A stretch of 64,000 nucleotides of DNA. Origin: Clostridiales bacterium. Its GTDB lineage: Bacteria > Bacillota > Clostridia > Oscillospirales > Acutalibacteraceae. Of this stretch, positions 1 through 8,785 are shown in pieces. Numbering within the stretch: the first letter of the stretch is position 1; each line of letters starts with the position of its first letter. Position numbers and translations under genes: made by a program. Below the pieces are notes generated by a model. It saw only the letters and a program-made list of their open reading frames with translations, did no database searches and was not told the origin of the DNA. The DNA lies in contig DXXG01000028.1 in assembly GCA_019416455.1 (NCBI GenBank), forward strand, positions 1-64,000. The letters run 5' to 3'.

Positions 1-75
1 GGTGCCTCCGATCGGAATCGAACCAATGACACGGGGATTTTCAGTCCCCTGCTCTACCAACTGAGCTACAGAGGC
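1..75 (-). tRNA. tRNA-Phe (GAA)
   Basis: On the minus strand the sequence folds as a full cloverleaf: acceptor GCCTCTG pairs with CGGAGGC, the D-stem is GCTC/GAGC, the anticodon loop CTGAAAA gives anticodon GAA (Phe), and the T-arm ATTGG/CCGAT encloses TTCGATT. The 3' end reads A-CC at the window edge, so the last A of an encoded CCA probably lies just outside. It is the last of three tRNAs in the same direction. Confidence 0.95.
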
Positions 76-80
76 AAATA

Positions 81-157
81 TGGCGACCCGGAACGGGCTC
101 GAACCGTCGACCTCTAGCGTGACAGGCTAGCGTTCTAACCAACTGAACTACCGGGCC
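81..157 (-). tRNA. tRNA-Asp (GTC)
   Basis: Minus-strand cloverleaf with acceptor GGCCCGG/CCGGGTC (one G-U pair), anticodon stem CTAGC/GCTAG and loop CTGTCAC, giving anticodon GTC (Asp). The 3' CCA is encoded at 81-83. It lies 5 nt from tRNA-Phe and 16 nt from tRNA-Val, so the three are presumably cut from one transcript. Confidence 0.96.
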
Positions 158-173
158 ATATTCAAAATGTGTA

Positions 174-250
174 TGGTGGGGACAATAGGACTCGAACCTA
201 TGACCCCCTGCTTGTAAGGCAGGTGCTCTAACCAGCTGAGCTATGCCCCC
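174..250 (-). tRNA. tRNA-Val (TAC)
   Basis: Minus-strand cloverleaf with acceptor GGGGGCA/TGTCCCC, anticodon stem CCTGC/GCAGG and loop CTTACAA, giving anticodon TAC (Val). CCA is encoded at 174-176. It is the promoter-proximal member of the Val-Asp-Phe cluster. Confidence 0.96.
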
Positions 251-297
251 ATAAGCCCTTCACACATTTTTGTTTTGCCGCATCAGCGACGTTTAAT

Positions 298-326
298 ATC
301 TTACACCATAACCCTTAATTTGTCAA
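298..326 (-). promoter_or_regulatory. Promoter of the tRNA cluster
   Basis: Minus strand: TTGACA (321-326), a 17-nt spacer, then TAAGAT (298-303). This is a near-consensus vegetative sigma-A promoter about 50 nt upstream of tRNA-Val, in the gap between hslO and the tRNAs. Confidence 0.8.
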
Positions 327-345
327 CCACTTTTTTCAAATTTTT

Positions 346-1251
346 TTAATTTATTTTTTGCTCCGTTTTTTCGGCCTGTAAAGCCAGCTGAGCGATCTCT
401 TCTTTGGAGAAGACATACTTCTTGTTGCAGTACTGACACACGGTCTCCACGTCGCCCTGATCATCCCCGTGAAGGCTTTTCAGCTCTTTGCTCCCCAGGG
501 TGAGCAGCGCTTTGGCAAACCGTTCCTTATTGCAGGTGCAAACATAATGCACCGGAGCCTGGTCCAGGATCTCAACCTCAAATCCTTCCAGAGCAGTGCG
601 GCACATTTCTTCAGGGGTCATCCCTTTTGCAAGCATGGTGGTAACAGAGTCCAGCTTAGCGATATTCTGTTCCAGACGATCCAAGGCAGCGTCATCAGCG
701 CCAGGAAGCGCTTGCAGGAGCAGTCCACCGGAAAGCATAGCTTCCCCGCTTTCCTTATCCACCAATACGCCCAGAGCGCACACGGTGGGGATCTGTTCAC
801 TGCTGGCATAGTAACTGGTCAGATCTTCCGCGATCTCCCCACTGACAAGCTCTACCTGGCCCACATAGGGATCTCCCTCCCCTGTGTCTCGGATCACAGC
901 AAGCCGACCGTCGCAGCCAACACCGCCGCCCACGTCGATTTTGCCATTGGGCTTCAGGGGCAGTTCCACATCAGGATGATCCACATAGCCACGCACGTTG
1001 CCGTTGCTGTCGGAAATGGCCACCAGATTCCCCAAAGGGCCGCTTCCGTTGATTTTTAACGTGAGGGAGGCGTCTTCTGACTTCAGCATGTCACCCATAA
1101 GGGACGCACCAGTCAAGAGCCTTCCCAGGGCAGCACAGGCTGTTTTAGAGAGCCCGTGGACCTTCTGAGCAGTGTAAACGATTTTGCTGGAGTCAATGGC
1201 CGCAGCCATCAGACTGCCGTCAGAGGTGATCGTCCGAATGATCTTATCCAT
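346..1251 (-). CDS. hslO: Hsp33 redox-regulated chaperonin
   Basis: A 301-residue protein matching the Hsp33 family in length and sequence. Hsp33 is a cytosolic holdase: in reduced form a C-terminal zinc is held by four cysteines, and oxidation releases the zinc and activates the chaperone. The zinc ligands are visible as Cys238-x-Cys240 and Cys272-x2-Cys275, close to the C-terminus as expected. The ATG has an AAGGAA motif 11 nt upstream. The gene starts 7 nt beyond the stop of the upstream methyltransferase gene, so it probably ends the lysA-side operon. Its expected role in a strict anaerobe is protection during oxygen exposure; that is inference. Confidence 0.95.
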   Translation of the reverse strand: MDKIIRTITSDGSLMAAAIDSSKIVYTAQKVHGLSKTACAALGRLLTGASLMGDMLKSEDASLTLKINGSGPLGNLVAISDSNGNVRGYVDHPDVELPLKPNGKIDVGGGVGCDGRLAVIRDTGEGDPYVGQVELVSGEIAEDLTSYYASSEQIPTVCALGVLVDKESGEAMLSGGLLLQALPGADDAALDRLEQNIAKLDSVTTMLAKGMTPEEMCRTALEGFEVEILDQAPVHYVCTCNKERFAKALLTLGSKELKSLHGDDQGDVETVCQYCNKKYVFSKEEIAQLALQAEKTEQKIN

Positions 1252-1258
1252 AAAGCCG

Positions 1259-2008
1259 TTAGTTCCTTCCTTGCTTTTTTGCCGCGAAAACCAATCGCTG
1301 GCTGTCTTTTCTGGGGGGATCGAAGGTCATCTCGTCAAAGACCTGGATCTCTCCAAAACCTGCTCTGCGCAGCCGTTCCTGAATTTCCTCCACAGGATAT
1401 GCCTGCTCAGAAAAACGCTCTGTGCTGCGAGCGTACAGGTCACCCTCCGGCTGAAAAAAGTCCAGCTGGATATCCACTTTTCCATCTTTGTGGCATCGGT
1501 TCTGCCACACGCAATAGACATCCTCCGTTTCGTAGACGAAGGTCTCGTTTCCTAAAATTTCCTGGTGCTTGTAAAGGGTATTCATGTCAAAGAGAAAATA
1601 TCCCCCGGGATCCATAAAAAAGGAGACCTTTGAGAAAACTTTCTCCAACTCTTCCCCATTCTTCAAATGGTTCAGGCTGTCCAGGGTGCAAAAGACCGTG
1701 TCCACCGTCCCATACAGGTCGATGGACTGCATCTTCTGGCACAGAAACAGGATATCCGCTCCCGCTTCCGCGCATTTCATTCTAGCTTCAGAGAGCATCT
1801 CCACCGAGCCATCGATACCATAGATATCTAAGCCCCGGCGGTAAAGCTCTAAGGTCAAAGAGCCCGTGCCGCACGCCAGATCCAAACACAGACCGGGCGT
1901 GTGGCCAAGGCGTTTCATCAGTTCCAACAGATAGTCCGCCCGTTTGGCGTATTTCACGTTGGCGGTCAGTTCATCGTAGTACTGGGCGAAAACAGAATAG
2001 CTTCTCAC
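1259..2008 (-). CDS. Class I SAM-dependent methyltransferase
   Basis: A 249-residue Rossmann-fold methyltransferase. SAM-binding motif I is at residues 41-49 (LDLACGTG), followed by an acidic residue at the end of strand 2 (IYGIDGS) and a motif near CTLDSLNHL. The C-terminal part resembles small uncharacterised methyltransferases of Firmicutes, so the substrate cannot be named. The GTG start overlaps the stop of the upstream YerC-like gene as GTGA and has an ideal AAAGGAG eight nt upstream, indicating translational coupling. Confidence 0.85.
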   Translation of the reverse strand: MRSYSVFAQYYDELTANVKYAKRADYLLELMKRLGHTPGLCLDLACGTGSLTLELYRRGLDIYGIDGSVEMLSEARMKCAEAGADILFLCQKMQSIDLYGTVDTVFCTLDSLNHLKNGEELEKVFSKVSFFMDPGGYFLFDMNTLYKHQEILGNETFVYETEDVYCVWQNRCHKDGKVDIQLDFFQPEGDLYARSTERFSEQAYPVEEIQERLRRAGFGEIQVFDEMTFDPPRKDSQRLVFAAKKQGRN

Positions 2009-2307
2009 TCCTGGGACTCCTTTTTGTCCAGACGCCCGAATACCAGCTCATAGCCATCGCTTCCGTAATTGAGGGAACGGTTGACTCGGCTGATCGTGGC
2101 GGTAGAAGCGCCTGTTTCCGACACGATATCACTGTAAACACGTTTGTGGCTGAGCATATGTGCCACTGCCAGACGCTGAGACATAGCTTTCAGCTCCGGT
2201 ACAGTACACAGATCATCGAAGAACTTATAGCATTCTTCCGGCGTCTCCAAAGCAAGGATCGCCTGAAATAGGAAATCAGTGTTTTTGTCGTGGATCTTTT
2301 CCGTCAT
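2005..2307 (-). CDS. YerC/YecD-family TrpR-like regulator
   Basis: A 100-residue protein with a TrpR-type helix-turn-helix: the segment around VSETGASTATISRVNRSL is the recognition helix region typical of the YerC/YecD family. These are small DNA-binding proteins of Firmicutes whose ligand is not generally known. The ATG at 2307 was chosen because it gives the usual family length of about 100 residues; the frame is open further upstream, to a TTG overlapping the lysA stop, but that extension is hydrophobic and unlike the family. GGAGAGG lies about 14 nt upstream, a long spacing, so the start is moderately certain. Confidence 0.8.
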   Translation of the reverse strand: MTEKIHDKNTDFLFQAILALETPEECYKFFDDLCTVPELKAMSQRLAVAHMLSHKRVYSDIVSETGASTATISRVNRSLNYGSDGYELVFGRLDKKESQE

Positions 2308-2387
2308 AAGTTTCCGCACATCCTCTCCATAAAGAACTCCATGCTTTAAAATTTTAGCATAGAGAAGCGGAAAAGTAAACAGTAAAA

Positions 2388-3683
2388 TCAAACGTCGTTG
2401 CGTACTAAGTCCTCGTAGGTCTCCCCTTTGATGATGATCCGAGATTCACCCTGGGACACCATAACGCAGGCAGGCTTCAAGTTGCGGTTATAGTTAGAAG
2501 CCATGGAGTAGTTGTAAGCGCCTGTGGAAAGAACCGCCAGCAAGTCTCCGGACTGAGGATGCTGAATGGGGGTGTGCTCCTGGATCAAGTCGCCGCTCTC
2601 ACAGCATTTGCCCGCAATAGTCGCAACGTAGTCCGCGGGCTGGTCAGCCTTGTTGGCGAGCAGACAGGTATAGGAGGACTGATACAGAGCATACCGGGGA
2701 TTGTCAAACATGCCGCCGTCAATGGCTACATAGTTCCGCACCCCGGGGATCTCCTTAATGGCGCCCACAGTGTACAAAGTGATGCCGGCTTCGCCTACAA
2801 TGGAGCGGCCAGGTTCAATATAGATGCGGGGCAGATCCAGACCCAGTTCACGGCACTTTGCATGGATCGCAGTGGATACAGCCTCCATATACTCCTCATA
2901 GGGCACCGCGTCGTCCTTTTCCGTGTAGTGGATGCCGAAGCCGCCTCCCAGGTTCAAGTGCTCAAAGGTCATTCCCAGCTCGTCACGGATCTTTCCATAG
3001 AACTGAAGCATCACTTCCGCAGCATGGACAAAAGGTGTCTTTTCCAAGATCTGGGAGCCAATATGACAGTGCAACCCCTTTACAGAGATATGCTCCATTT
3101 CCTTGGCGCGGCGCAATGCTTCCATGGCTTCGCCGTTTTCCAGGTCCAGACCAAATTTGGAATCCACTTGGCCGGTGCGGATGAAATCATGGGTGTGAGC
3201 GTCGATGCCGGGTTTGATGCGGAAAGAAATAGATGCGATGGAATTGTGCTCTGCCGCAATAGTTTCCAGCCGTTCCAATTCATAAAGGTTGTCCACCACG
3301 ATATCGCCCACGCCGTTTTCCAGGGCCATGATCAATTCCCCAGTGGACTTGTTATTTCCCTGGAAATGGATCTGGCTGCTGGGCACACCGGCCTGAAGAG
3401 CAGTGTAAAGCTCTCCCCCAGACACCACTTCCACATCCAGTCCCTCGCTGAGCACGATGCGGTAAATCTCTTTGCAGCTGAACGCCTTACTGGCGTAGAT
3501 GGGCTTTCCATTGCCGTTGTAATTCTTCTCAAAGGATGCCACATACCGGCGGCAGGTCTGGCGGATCTCATCTTCACTCATCACATACAGCGGCGTTCCG
3601 TATTGCTCCGCCAGGCGCACGGTATCACAGCCGCTGATTTCCAAATGTCCCTGGCTGTTCACCTTCAGACAATTTGAGATCAT
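2388..3683 (-). CDS. lysA: Diaminopimelate decarboxylase
   Basis: PLP-dependent fold-III decarboxylase that converts meso-diaminopimelate to lysine, the last step of lysine synthesis. PLP-binding Lys66 lies in PIYASKAFSC; the glycine-rich phosphate site (LNLGGGFGIHY), HCHIGSQ and EPGRS are all present. The length of 431 residues is normal. The start at 3683 has GGGGGA six nt upstream; an ATG seven codons earlier (3704) overlaps the ysxC stop as ATGA and is the alternative. The gene is separate from the asd-dapA-dapB operon at 21.4 kb and has no riboswitch of its own that I can see. Confidence 0.96.
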   Translation of the reverse strand: MISNCLKVNSQGHLEISGCDTVRLAEQYGTPLYVMSEDEIRQTCRRYVASFEKNYNGNGKPIYASKAFSCKEIYRIVLSEGLDVEVVSGGELYTALQAGVPSSQIHFQGNNKSTGELIMALENGVGDIVVDNLYELERLETIAAEHNSIASISFRIKPGIDAHTHDFIRTGQVDSKFGLDLENGEAMEALRRAKEMEHISVKGLHCHIGSQILEKTPFVHAAEVMLQFYGKIRDELGMTFEHLNLGGGFGIHYTEKDDAVPYEEYMEAVSTAIHAKCRELGLDLPRIYIEPGRSIVGEAGITLYTVGAIKEIPGVRNYVAIDGGMFDNPRYALYQSSYTCLLANKADQPADYVATIAGKCCESGDLIQEHTPIQHPQSGDLLAVLSTGAYNYSMASNYNRNLKPACVMVSQGESRIIIKGETYEDLVRNDV

Positions 3684-3700
3684 TTCAAGTCCCCCATTTC

Positions 3701-4291
3701 TCATTCATTCCCACGGCTTACCGCCGCTTCCATCACTTGTTTGATTTCATCCAGTCCCGCTCCCTTCACAGAGGAGAACGGATACCAAGGGATCCCCTGA
3801 CTGCGGAACAATTCGTCAAACAAGGCTGTCTGGCATTCTGTTTCCGAGCGGTTCAACTTATCACTTTTGGTGCATACCACCACAAAGGGCCGGCCGGTCT
3901 GCTGAAGAAAATCCACCATTTGAAGATCGTCGGCAGTGGGTTTGTGCCGCATGTCCACCAGCTGGATCACCAGGGCCACGTTTCTGTCCTGAGCAAAGTA
4001 GCCTTCCACTAAAGAGGCCCAGCGGTCACGTTCCCCCTTTGCTACTTTGGCGTAGCCGTAGCCAGGCAGATCCACCAGACGGCAGTCCGGCAAACGGTAA
4101 AAATTGATGGTAGCGGTCTTACCAGGGGTGGCGCTGACTCTTGCTAAAGCCTTTCGATTGACCAGCCGGTTAATAAGCGAGGATTTGCCCACGTTAGATT
4201 TTCCCGAAAACACGATCTCCGGTACCGTCCCCTTGGGGAGCTGCTCTTTGCGGCCAGCGGCCAGTTCAAATTCTACGTTCTGAAAATTCAC
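3701..4291 (-). CDS. ysxC: Ribosome-biogenesis GTPase YsxC/EngB
   Basis: A 196-residue TRAFAC GTPase of the EngB/YihA/YsxC family needed for late 50S subunit assembly. The G1 P-loop is at residues 30-38 (GKSNVGKSS), the G3 motif is DLPGYG, and the G4 motif is TKSD. It starts with GTG, with AAAAAGGAG six nt upstream. It lies 13 nt downstream of lon, the usual lon-ysxC order in Firmicutes, and its stop overlaps the upstream candidate start of lysA. Confidence 0.96.
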   Translation of the reverse strand: MNFQNVEFELAAGRKEQLPKGTVPEIVFSGKSNVGKSSLINRLVNRKALARVSATPGKTATINFYRLPDCRLVDLPGYGYAKVAKGERDRWASLVEGYFAQDRNVALVIQLVDMRHKPTADDLQMVDFLQQTGRPFVVVCTKSDKLNRSETECQTALFDELFRSQGIPWYPFSSVKGAGLDEIKQVMEAAVSRGNE

Positions 4292-4304
4292 TGCAAACTC
4301 CTTT

Positions 4305-6734
4305 TTATTGATAGAGTTCCGATGTATTCTGGTGCTTCCCGGTCATATCTCCGGGGATAGGTGCAGATTCTTGGATCACTGGCCGGGGCATATGGACCAA
4401 AGCCGTTTCCAGAACGGTGTCTATCCTCTTTACCGGGATGAATTTCACATTCGCCTTCACTACTTCGTCCACTTCCGCCAGATCCGGGACATTTTCCGCA
4501 GGGATCAACACTGTGGTCATGCCGTTTTTATAGGCAGCCATAGACTTTTCCTTCAAACCGCCGATGGGCAATACTCGTCCCTGTAAAGTAATTTCCCCTG
4601 TCATCGCTACATCGTGGCGTACCGGGATGCCGCACAGGGCCGAAGTAATAGCAGTAGCCATTGCGATACCGGCGGAAGGACCGTCCTTGGGCACTGCGCC
4701 CTCCGGGGCGTGAATGTGGATATCGCACTTTTCGTAAAACTTGGGAGAGATCCCCAGAGCACCAGCTCGTGTGCGGATACAGGTGATGGCCGCATTGGCA
4801 GATTCTTTCATCACGTCGCCTAGAGATCCGGTGAGCTGGATCTTCCCAGTGCCTTCCATCACGGCAACTTCAATGGGCAGAAGCTCGCCGCCCACACTGG
4901 TCCACGCCAAACCGTTTACAAGACCAATGGTATCCTCCCGGGAAAGCTGATCCTTGGAATACTTTCTGGGACCTAGCAGGCTTTCCAGGTTTTCAGGCTT
5001 CACCGTATAGACAGTAAATTCCGGATCAGACACGATCAGCTTTGCCACTTTCCGGCAGATGGAGGCAATCGACCGCTCCAGAGTACGAACTCCGGCTTCA
5101 CGGGTATAGCTTTCGATCAGTTCTTTCACGGCGGGCTTTGTAAACTTCAGCTGAGAAGGCTGAATACCGTGTTTCTTTAGCTGTTTCTTGATCAGATGCC
5201 GTGTGGCGATGTTGATCTTTTCCTCCAAGGTATAACTGCCCAGCTCGATGATATCCATTCGGTCATACAGCGGTCCGGGGATGCGTCCCGCGTCGTTGGC
5301 GGTGGTGATGAACAGCACCTTGCTCAAATCGAAAGGCATATCTACGTAATGGTCGGTAAACTCGGTGTTTTGCTCGGGGTCCAACACTTCCAGGAGTGCC
5401 GAGGCAGGGTCGCCCTTGAAGTTCTGTCCCAGCTTGTCGATCTCGTCAAGCAGGATTAAGGGATTGTTTACCCCTGCCTGCTTCACCGCGTTGATGATGC
5501 GTCCGGGCATAGAACCCACATAAGTGCGCCGATGACCCATGATTTCCGCTTCATCGCTGACGCCGCCCAGAGACACACGGACATATTTCCGGCCGGTAGC
5601 TTCGGCAATGGAGCGGGCAATAGAGGTCTTACCAACGCCAGGAGGGCCTACCAGGCAAATGATCTGCCCAGTCTGCTCTGTGGTAAGACTCTTTACCGCG
5701 AGGATCTCGATAAAGCGCTCCTTCACCTTCTCCAGGCCGTAATGATCCCGGTCAAGAATCCTCTGGGCACGCTTTAAGTCCAGTTTCTCTTTGGAGGCAG
5801 TTTTCCAAGGCAGCTCCAAGCAGGTGTCCAGATACATACGGATCACACTGGCTTCGTGGGAACCGTAAGGCATTCGGTAGAGCTTATCGCACTCTTTCAG
5901 GAGTTTCTCCTCGCATACCTTGGAAAGTCCCAGAGCCAGCACTTTTTCACGCAGCTCGTCCGCTTCCTGTTGAGGGCTGTCATCCTCCCCCAGCTCGCTG
6001 GCAATGGCGCGCATCTGTTCTTTCAGGTAGTATTCTCGCTGGTTTTCATCCATTTGGGCCTGAGCCTTTTGGTTGATCTCATTTTCCACCGAAAGGATTT
6101 TGATCTCTTCGGTGATCACATCGATAAGCTTTTGGATCCGCTTCAAGGGACGTAGTTCATCTAGGATATACTGCTTTCTCTCAAAATCGATGGAGATATT
6201 GGAAGCAATGTAGTCCGCCAGCCGGCCGCAGTCCTTTTCCTGGAGCACTCCAAGGAGCACATCCGGAGGCACATGCTTGAACAGCCGGAGATACTCGTCA
6301 AATTTTTCATGGATGATGCGCAGCAAAGCCTCGGAACGGTAGGACGGCTTATAAGTGAGCACGGGACATTTGGTGATGTCGCCCAGCAGATAAGGCTCCT
6401 CCTGCAAGAGAGAATGGATCTCACCTCGGCAGACGCCTTCCACATGGAGCTTTACCCCCTCCTCGGAGTGCTGCACCACCTGTTTGACACGACCAATGAC
6501 GCCGATCTTGTAAAGGTCCTCCCCAGTGGGTTCTTTCTCGGAAAGATCCGTTTGGGTGACCAGGAAGATCAGCCGGTCTTGGGAAAGGGCTTCCGACACA
6601 GCTAGCACAGATTTTTTCCGGGCCACATCGAATTGCAGCATCATACCGGGGAAAAACACCAGGCCCCGCACAGCTAATACAGGCAAGACCAAATTGTTCT
6701 CGATCTTGGTATTTTCGTCTGTAAAAATTTGCAT
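4305..6734 (-). CDS. lon: ATP-dependent protease Lon
   Basis: An 809-residue LonA protease. It has the N-terminal substrate-binding domain (LPVLAVRGLVFFPGMML at the start), an AAA+ domain with Walker A GPPGVGKTS and Walker B ILLDEIDKLG, and a C-terminal Ser/Lys-dyad protease domain with PKDGPSAG (catalytic Ser) and GGLKEKSMAA (catalytic Lys). It degrades misfolded and regulatory proteins in the cytosol. ATG 6734 has AGGAG seven nt upstream and fits the family start; a longer frame is open but has no better signal. A hairpin terminator lies between clpX and lon. Confidence 0.98.
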   Translation of the reverse strand: MQIFTDENTKIENNLVLPVLAVRGLVFFPGMMLQFDVARKKSVLAVSEALSQDRLIFLVTQTDLSEKEPTGEDLYKIGVIGRVKQVVQHSEEGVKLHVEGVCRGEIHSLLQEEPYLLGDITKCPVLTYKPSYRSEALLRIIHEKFDEYLRLFKHVPPDVLLGVLQEKDCGRLADYIASNISIDFERKQYILDELRPLKRIQKLIDVITEEIKILSVENEINQKAQAQMDENQREYYLKEQMRAIASELGEDDSPQQEADELREKVLALGLSKVCEEKLLKECDKLYRMPYGSHEASVIRMYLDTCLELPWKTASKEKLDLKRAQRILDRDHYGLEKVKERFIEILAVKSLTTEQTGQIICLVGPPGVGKTSIARSIAEATGRKYVRVSLGGVSDEAEIMGHRRTYVGSMPGRIINAVKQAGVNNPLILLDEIDKLGQNFKGDPASALLEVLDPEQNTEFTDHYVDMPFDLSKVLFITTANDAGRIPGPLYDRMDIIELGSYTLEEKINIATRHLIKKQLKKHGIQPSQLKFTKPAVKELIESYTREAGVRTLERSIASICRKVAKLIVSDPEFTVYTVKPENLESLLGPRKYSKDQLSREDTIGLVNGLAWTSVGGELLPIEVAVMEGTGKIQLTGSLGDVMKESANAAITCIRTRAGALGISPKFYEKCDIHIHAPEGAVPKDGPSAGIAMATAITSALCGIPVRHDVAMTGEITLQGRVLPIGGLKEKSMAAYKNGMTTVLIPAENVPDLAEVDEVVKANVKFIPVKRIDTVLETALVHMPRPVIQESAPIPGDMTGKHQNTSELYQ

Positions 6735-6756
6735 GTATGTACTCCTAAATACCAGC

Positions 6757-6789
6757 AAAAGGCTGGGGCCGGCGCCTCAGCCTTTTTTC
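6757..6789 (-). terminator. Hairpin terminator between clpX and lon
   Basis: Minus strand AAGGCTG ... CAGCCTT with a GC-rich loop (AGGCGCCGGCCCC) followed by TTTTG. The same structure reads as a hairpin with a longer T tract on the plus strand. It should lower read-through from clpX into lon. Confidence 0.75.
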
Positions 6790-6806
6790 TGTGGAATTGT
6801 GTTGCT

Positions 6807-8108
6807 TTACGATACGGAATCACGGCGGTCCCTGCGCTTGGGCTGGGTGATCTTGATCTTGACCGGTTTCCGTTCTTGATTGTAGGTGATTTGGGGGGCT
6901 GCCCCATCCTCTACGGTCTCCTTGGTGATGACTACCTTTTCGATGGTATAATCGCTGGGCACCTGGTACATCAGGGGCATCAAAATGTCCTCCATGATGG
7001 ACCGCAGACCACGGGCGCCGGTTTTGCGCTCCAAAGTCTTTTTCGCCACAGCCACCAAAGCGTCCTCGGTGAATTCCAGATCCACCTTATCCAGGTCGAA
7101 TAGCTTTTTATACTGATTGAGCAGAGAGTTTTTAGGCTCCCGCAGGATCCGTACCAAAGCTTCTTCGTCCAAGGCGTTCAAGGCAGTGATCACGGGGATA
7201 CGGCCTACCAACTCGGGGATAAGGCCATACTTCACCAGATCATGAGGAGTGACATCCTTCATCCAGTCGATCTCATCCAGCTCTTTCTTGCCGTGGACCT
7301 CGCCGCCGAATCCCAGAGAACTGGAAGCCGACCGTTTCTGGACGATCTTTTCCAGACCGTCGAAGGCACCACCGCAGATGAACAAGATGTTGGACGTGTT
7401 GATGTTGATAGCTTCCTGCTGGGGATGCTTCCGTCCGCCCTTGGGAGGAACGCTTGCCACAGTTCCTTCCAAGATCTTCAGAAGGGCCTGCTGCACACCT
7501 TCACCGCTCACATCTCGGGTGATAGACTGGTTCTCAGACTTACGGGAGATCTTGTCGATCTCGTCAATATAGATAATGCCCCGCTCGGCTTTGAAAATGT
7601 CATAATCCGCAGCCTGGATCAACCGGAGAAGGATGTTCTCCACGTCCTCGCCTACATAGCCGGCCTCCGTCAATGTAGTGGCGTCGGCAATGGCGAAAGG
7701 CACATCCAGCAGTTTGGCGAGAGTTTGAGCCAAGTAGGTCTTGCCCACGCCTGTGGGGCCCAGCAAGAGCACATTGCTCTTGGTGATCTCCACTTCGTCG
7801 TCCGAGAAATAAATGCGTTTATAGTGATTGTAGACGGCAACGGAGAGGGCCATTTTCGCGCTGTCCTGACCCACTACGTATTCGTCCAGCTTTTTCTTGA
7901 TCTCCTGGGGCTTCGGCAGGAGGATGCCTACCTCTTTTTCGTCGCTCCTCCCCTTCTTCAGCCGGTCCTCGTCCTCGATGATAGACATGCACAGTTTGAC
8001 GCAGGCGTCGCAGATATACACGCCGGACCCGGCAATCAGCCGGTCCGCAACGGACTGAGGCTTGCCGCAGAAGGAACAGCAGATCTCATGGTCATTGCTG
8101 TTTGGCAT
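6807..8108 (-). CDS. clpX: ClpXP ATPase subunit ClpX
   Basis: A 433-residue AAA+ unfoldase. The N-terminal zinc-binding domain has Cys11/Cys14 and Cys33/Cys36, Walker A is GPTGVGKTY, Walker B is IIYIDEIDKI, and the ClpP-docking loop tripeptide appears as LGF within SSSLGFGGEV. It recognises tagged substrates and feeds them into ClpP. The ATG has GGGAG seven nt upstream. It is 20 nt downstream of clpP, forming the usual tig-clpP-clpX-lon series. The tail is Lys/Arg-rich (KIKITQPKRRDRRD). Confidence 0.98.
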   Translation of the reverse strand: MPNSNDHEICCSFCGKPQSVADRLIAGSGVYICDACVKLCMSIIEDEDRLKKGRSDEKEVGILLPKPQEIKKKLDEYVVGQDSAKMALSVAVYNHYKRIYFSDDEVEITKSNVLLLGPTGVGKTYLAQTLAKLLDVPFAIADATTLTEAGYVGEDVENILLRLIQAADYDIFKAERGIIYIDEIDKISRKSENQSITRDVSGEGVQQALLKILEGTVASVPPKGGRKHPQQEAININTSNILFICGGAFDGLEKIVQKRSASSSLGFGGEVHGKKELDEIDWMKDVTPHDLVKYGLIPELVGRIPVITALNALDEEALVRILREPKNSLLNQYKKLFDLDKVDLEFTEDALVAVAKKTLERKTGARGLRSIMEDILMPLMYQVPSDYTIEKVVITKETVEDGAAPQITYNQERKPVKIKITQPKRRDRRDSVS

Positions 8109-8128
8109 CCGTCTACTCCCTTTCTTCT

Positions 8129-8710
8129 TTATCGATGTTCGATCACTTTGTCGATCAGGCCATATTCCAGGGCCTCTTGAGCGGTCATGAAATTATCCCG
8201 CTCCGTGTCGCGCTGGATCACTTCCAGGGGCTGACCAGTGCGCTCGGAAAGGATATGGTTCAACCGGTCCTTGATGCGCAAGATGTGGTTGGCATGGATG
8301 CTGATATCCGTAGCCTGACCCTGAGCGCCGCCGCTGGGCTGATGGATCATGATCTCGCTGTTGGGCAGGGCAAACCGTTTGCCCTTGGTGCCCGCGGCCA
8401 GCAGGAAGGATCCCATGCTCGCCGCCATGCCGATGCAGATAGTGGAAACATCACACTTGATATACTGCATGGTATCATAAATGGCCATACCGTCAGTGAT
8501 GACACCGCCGGGGCTGTTGATATACAGGGAGATATCCTTTTCCGGATCTTGCCCTTCCAAATACAGCAGCTGAGCGACCACAACACCGGCGGACGCGCTG
8601 TTGACATCTTCGTTGAGAAGAATGATGCGGTCATTGAGCAGCCGGGAGAAAATATCGTAAGAACGCTCGCCCCGGTTCGTCTGTTCGATAACATAGGGGA
8701 TTAAGCTCAT
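8129..8710 (-). CDS. clpP: ATP-dependent Clp protease proteolytic subunit ClpP
   Basis: A 193-residue serine peptidase with an intact triad: Ser98 (GMAASMGS), His123 (EIMIHQPSGG) and Asp172 (VIQRDTERD). Fourteen copies form the proteolytic barrel used by ClpX here and probably by ClpC at 57-59 kb. The start at 8710 is chosen for family length and the upstream GAAAGGAG; an ATG nine codons earlier lacks this support. It lies between tig and clpX on the same strand. Confidence 0.98.
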   Translation of the reverse strand: MSLIPYVIEQTNRGERSYDIFSRLLNDRIILLNEDVNSASAGVVVAQLLYLEGQDPEKDISLYINSPGGVITDGMAIYDTMQYIKCDVSTICIGMAASMGSFLLAAGTKGKRFALPNSEIMIHQPSGGAQGQATDISIHANHILRIKDRLNHILSERTGQPLEVIQRDTERDNFMTAQEALEYGLIDKVIEHR

Positions 8711-8785
8711 GCGTTGTGAAGCTCCTTTCGCAAACATGATTTAGTATGAAAGCAAACAGTAAGGTTTATTCCCTGATCTTGCTGT

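Noticed and set aside
2559..3677. Long open frame on the plus strand opposite lysA.
   Set aside because: It is the antisense shadow of a clear lysA; no ribosome-binding site and no family resemblance. The same reasoning applies to long antisense frames opposite asd, tyrS, acn, icd, dapA and the signal peptidases.
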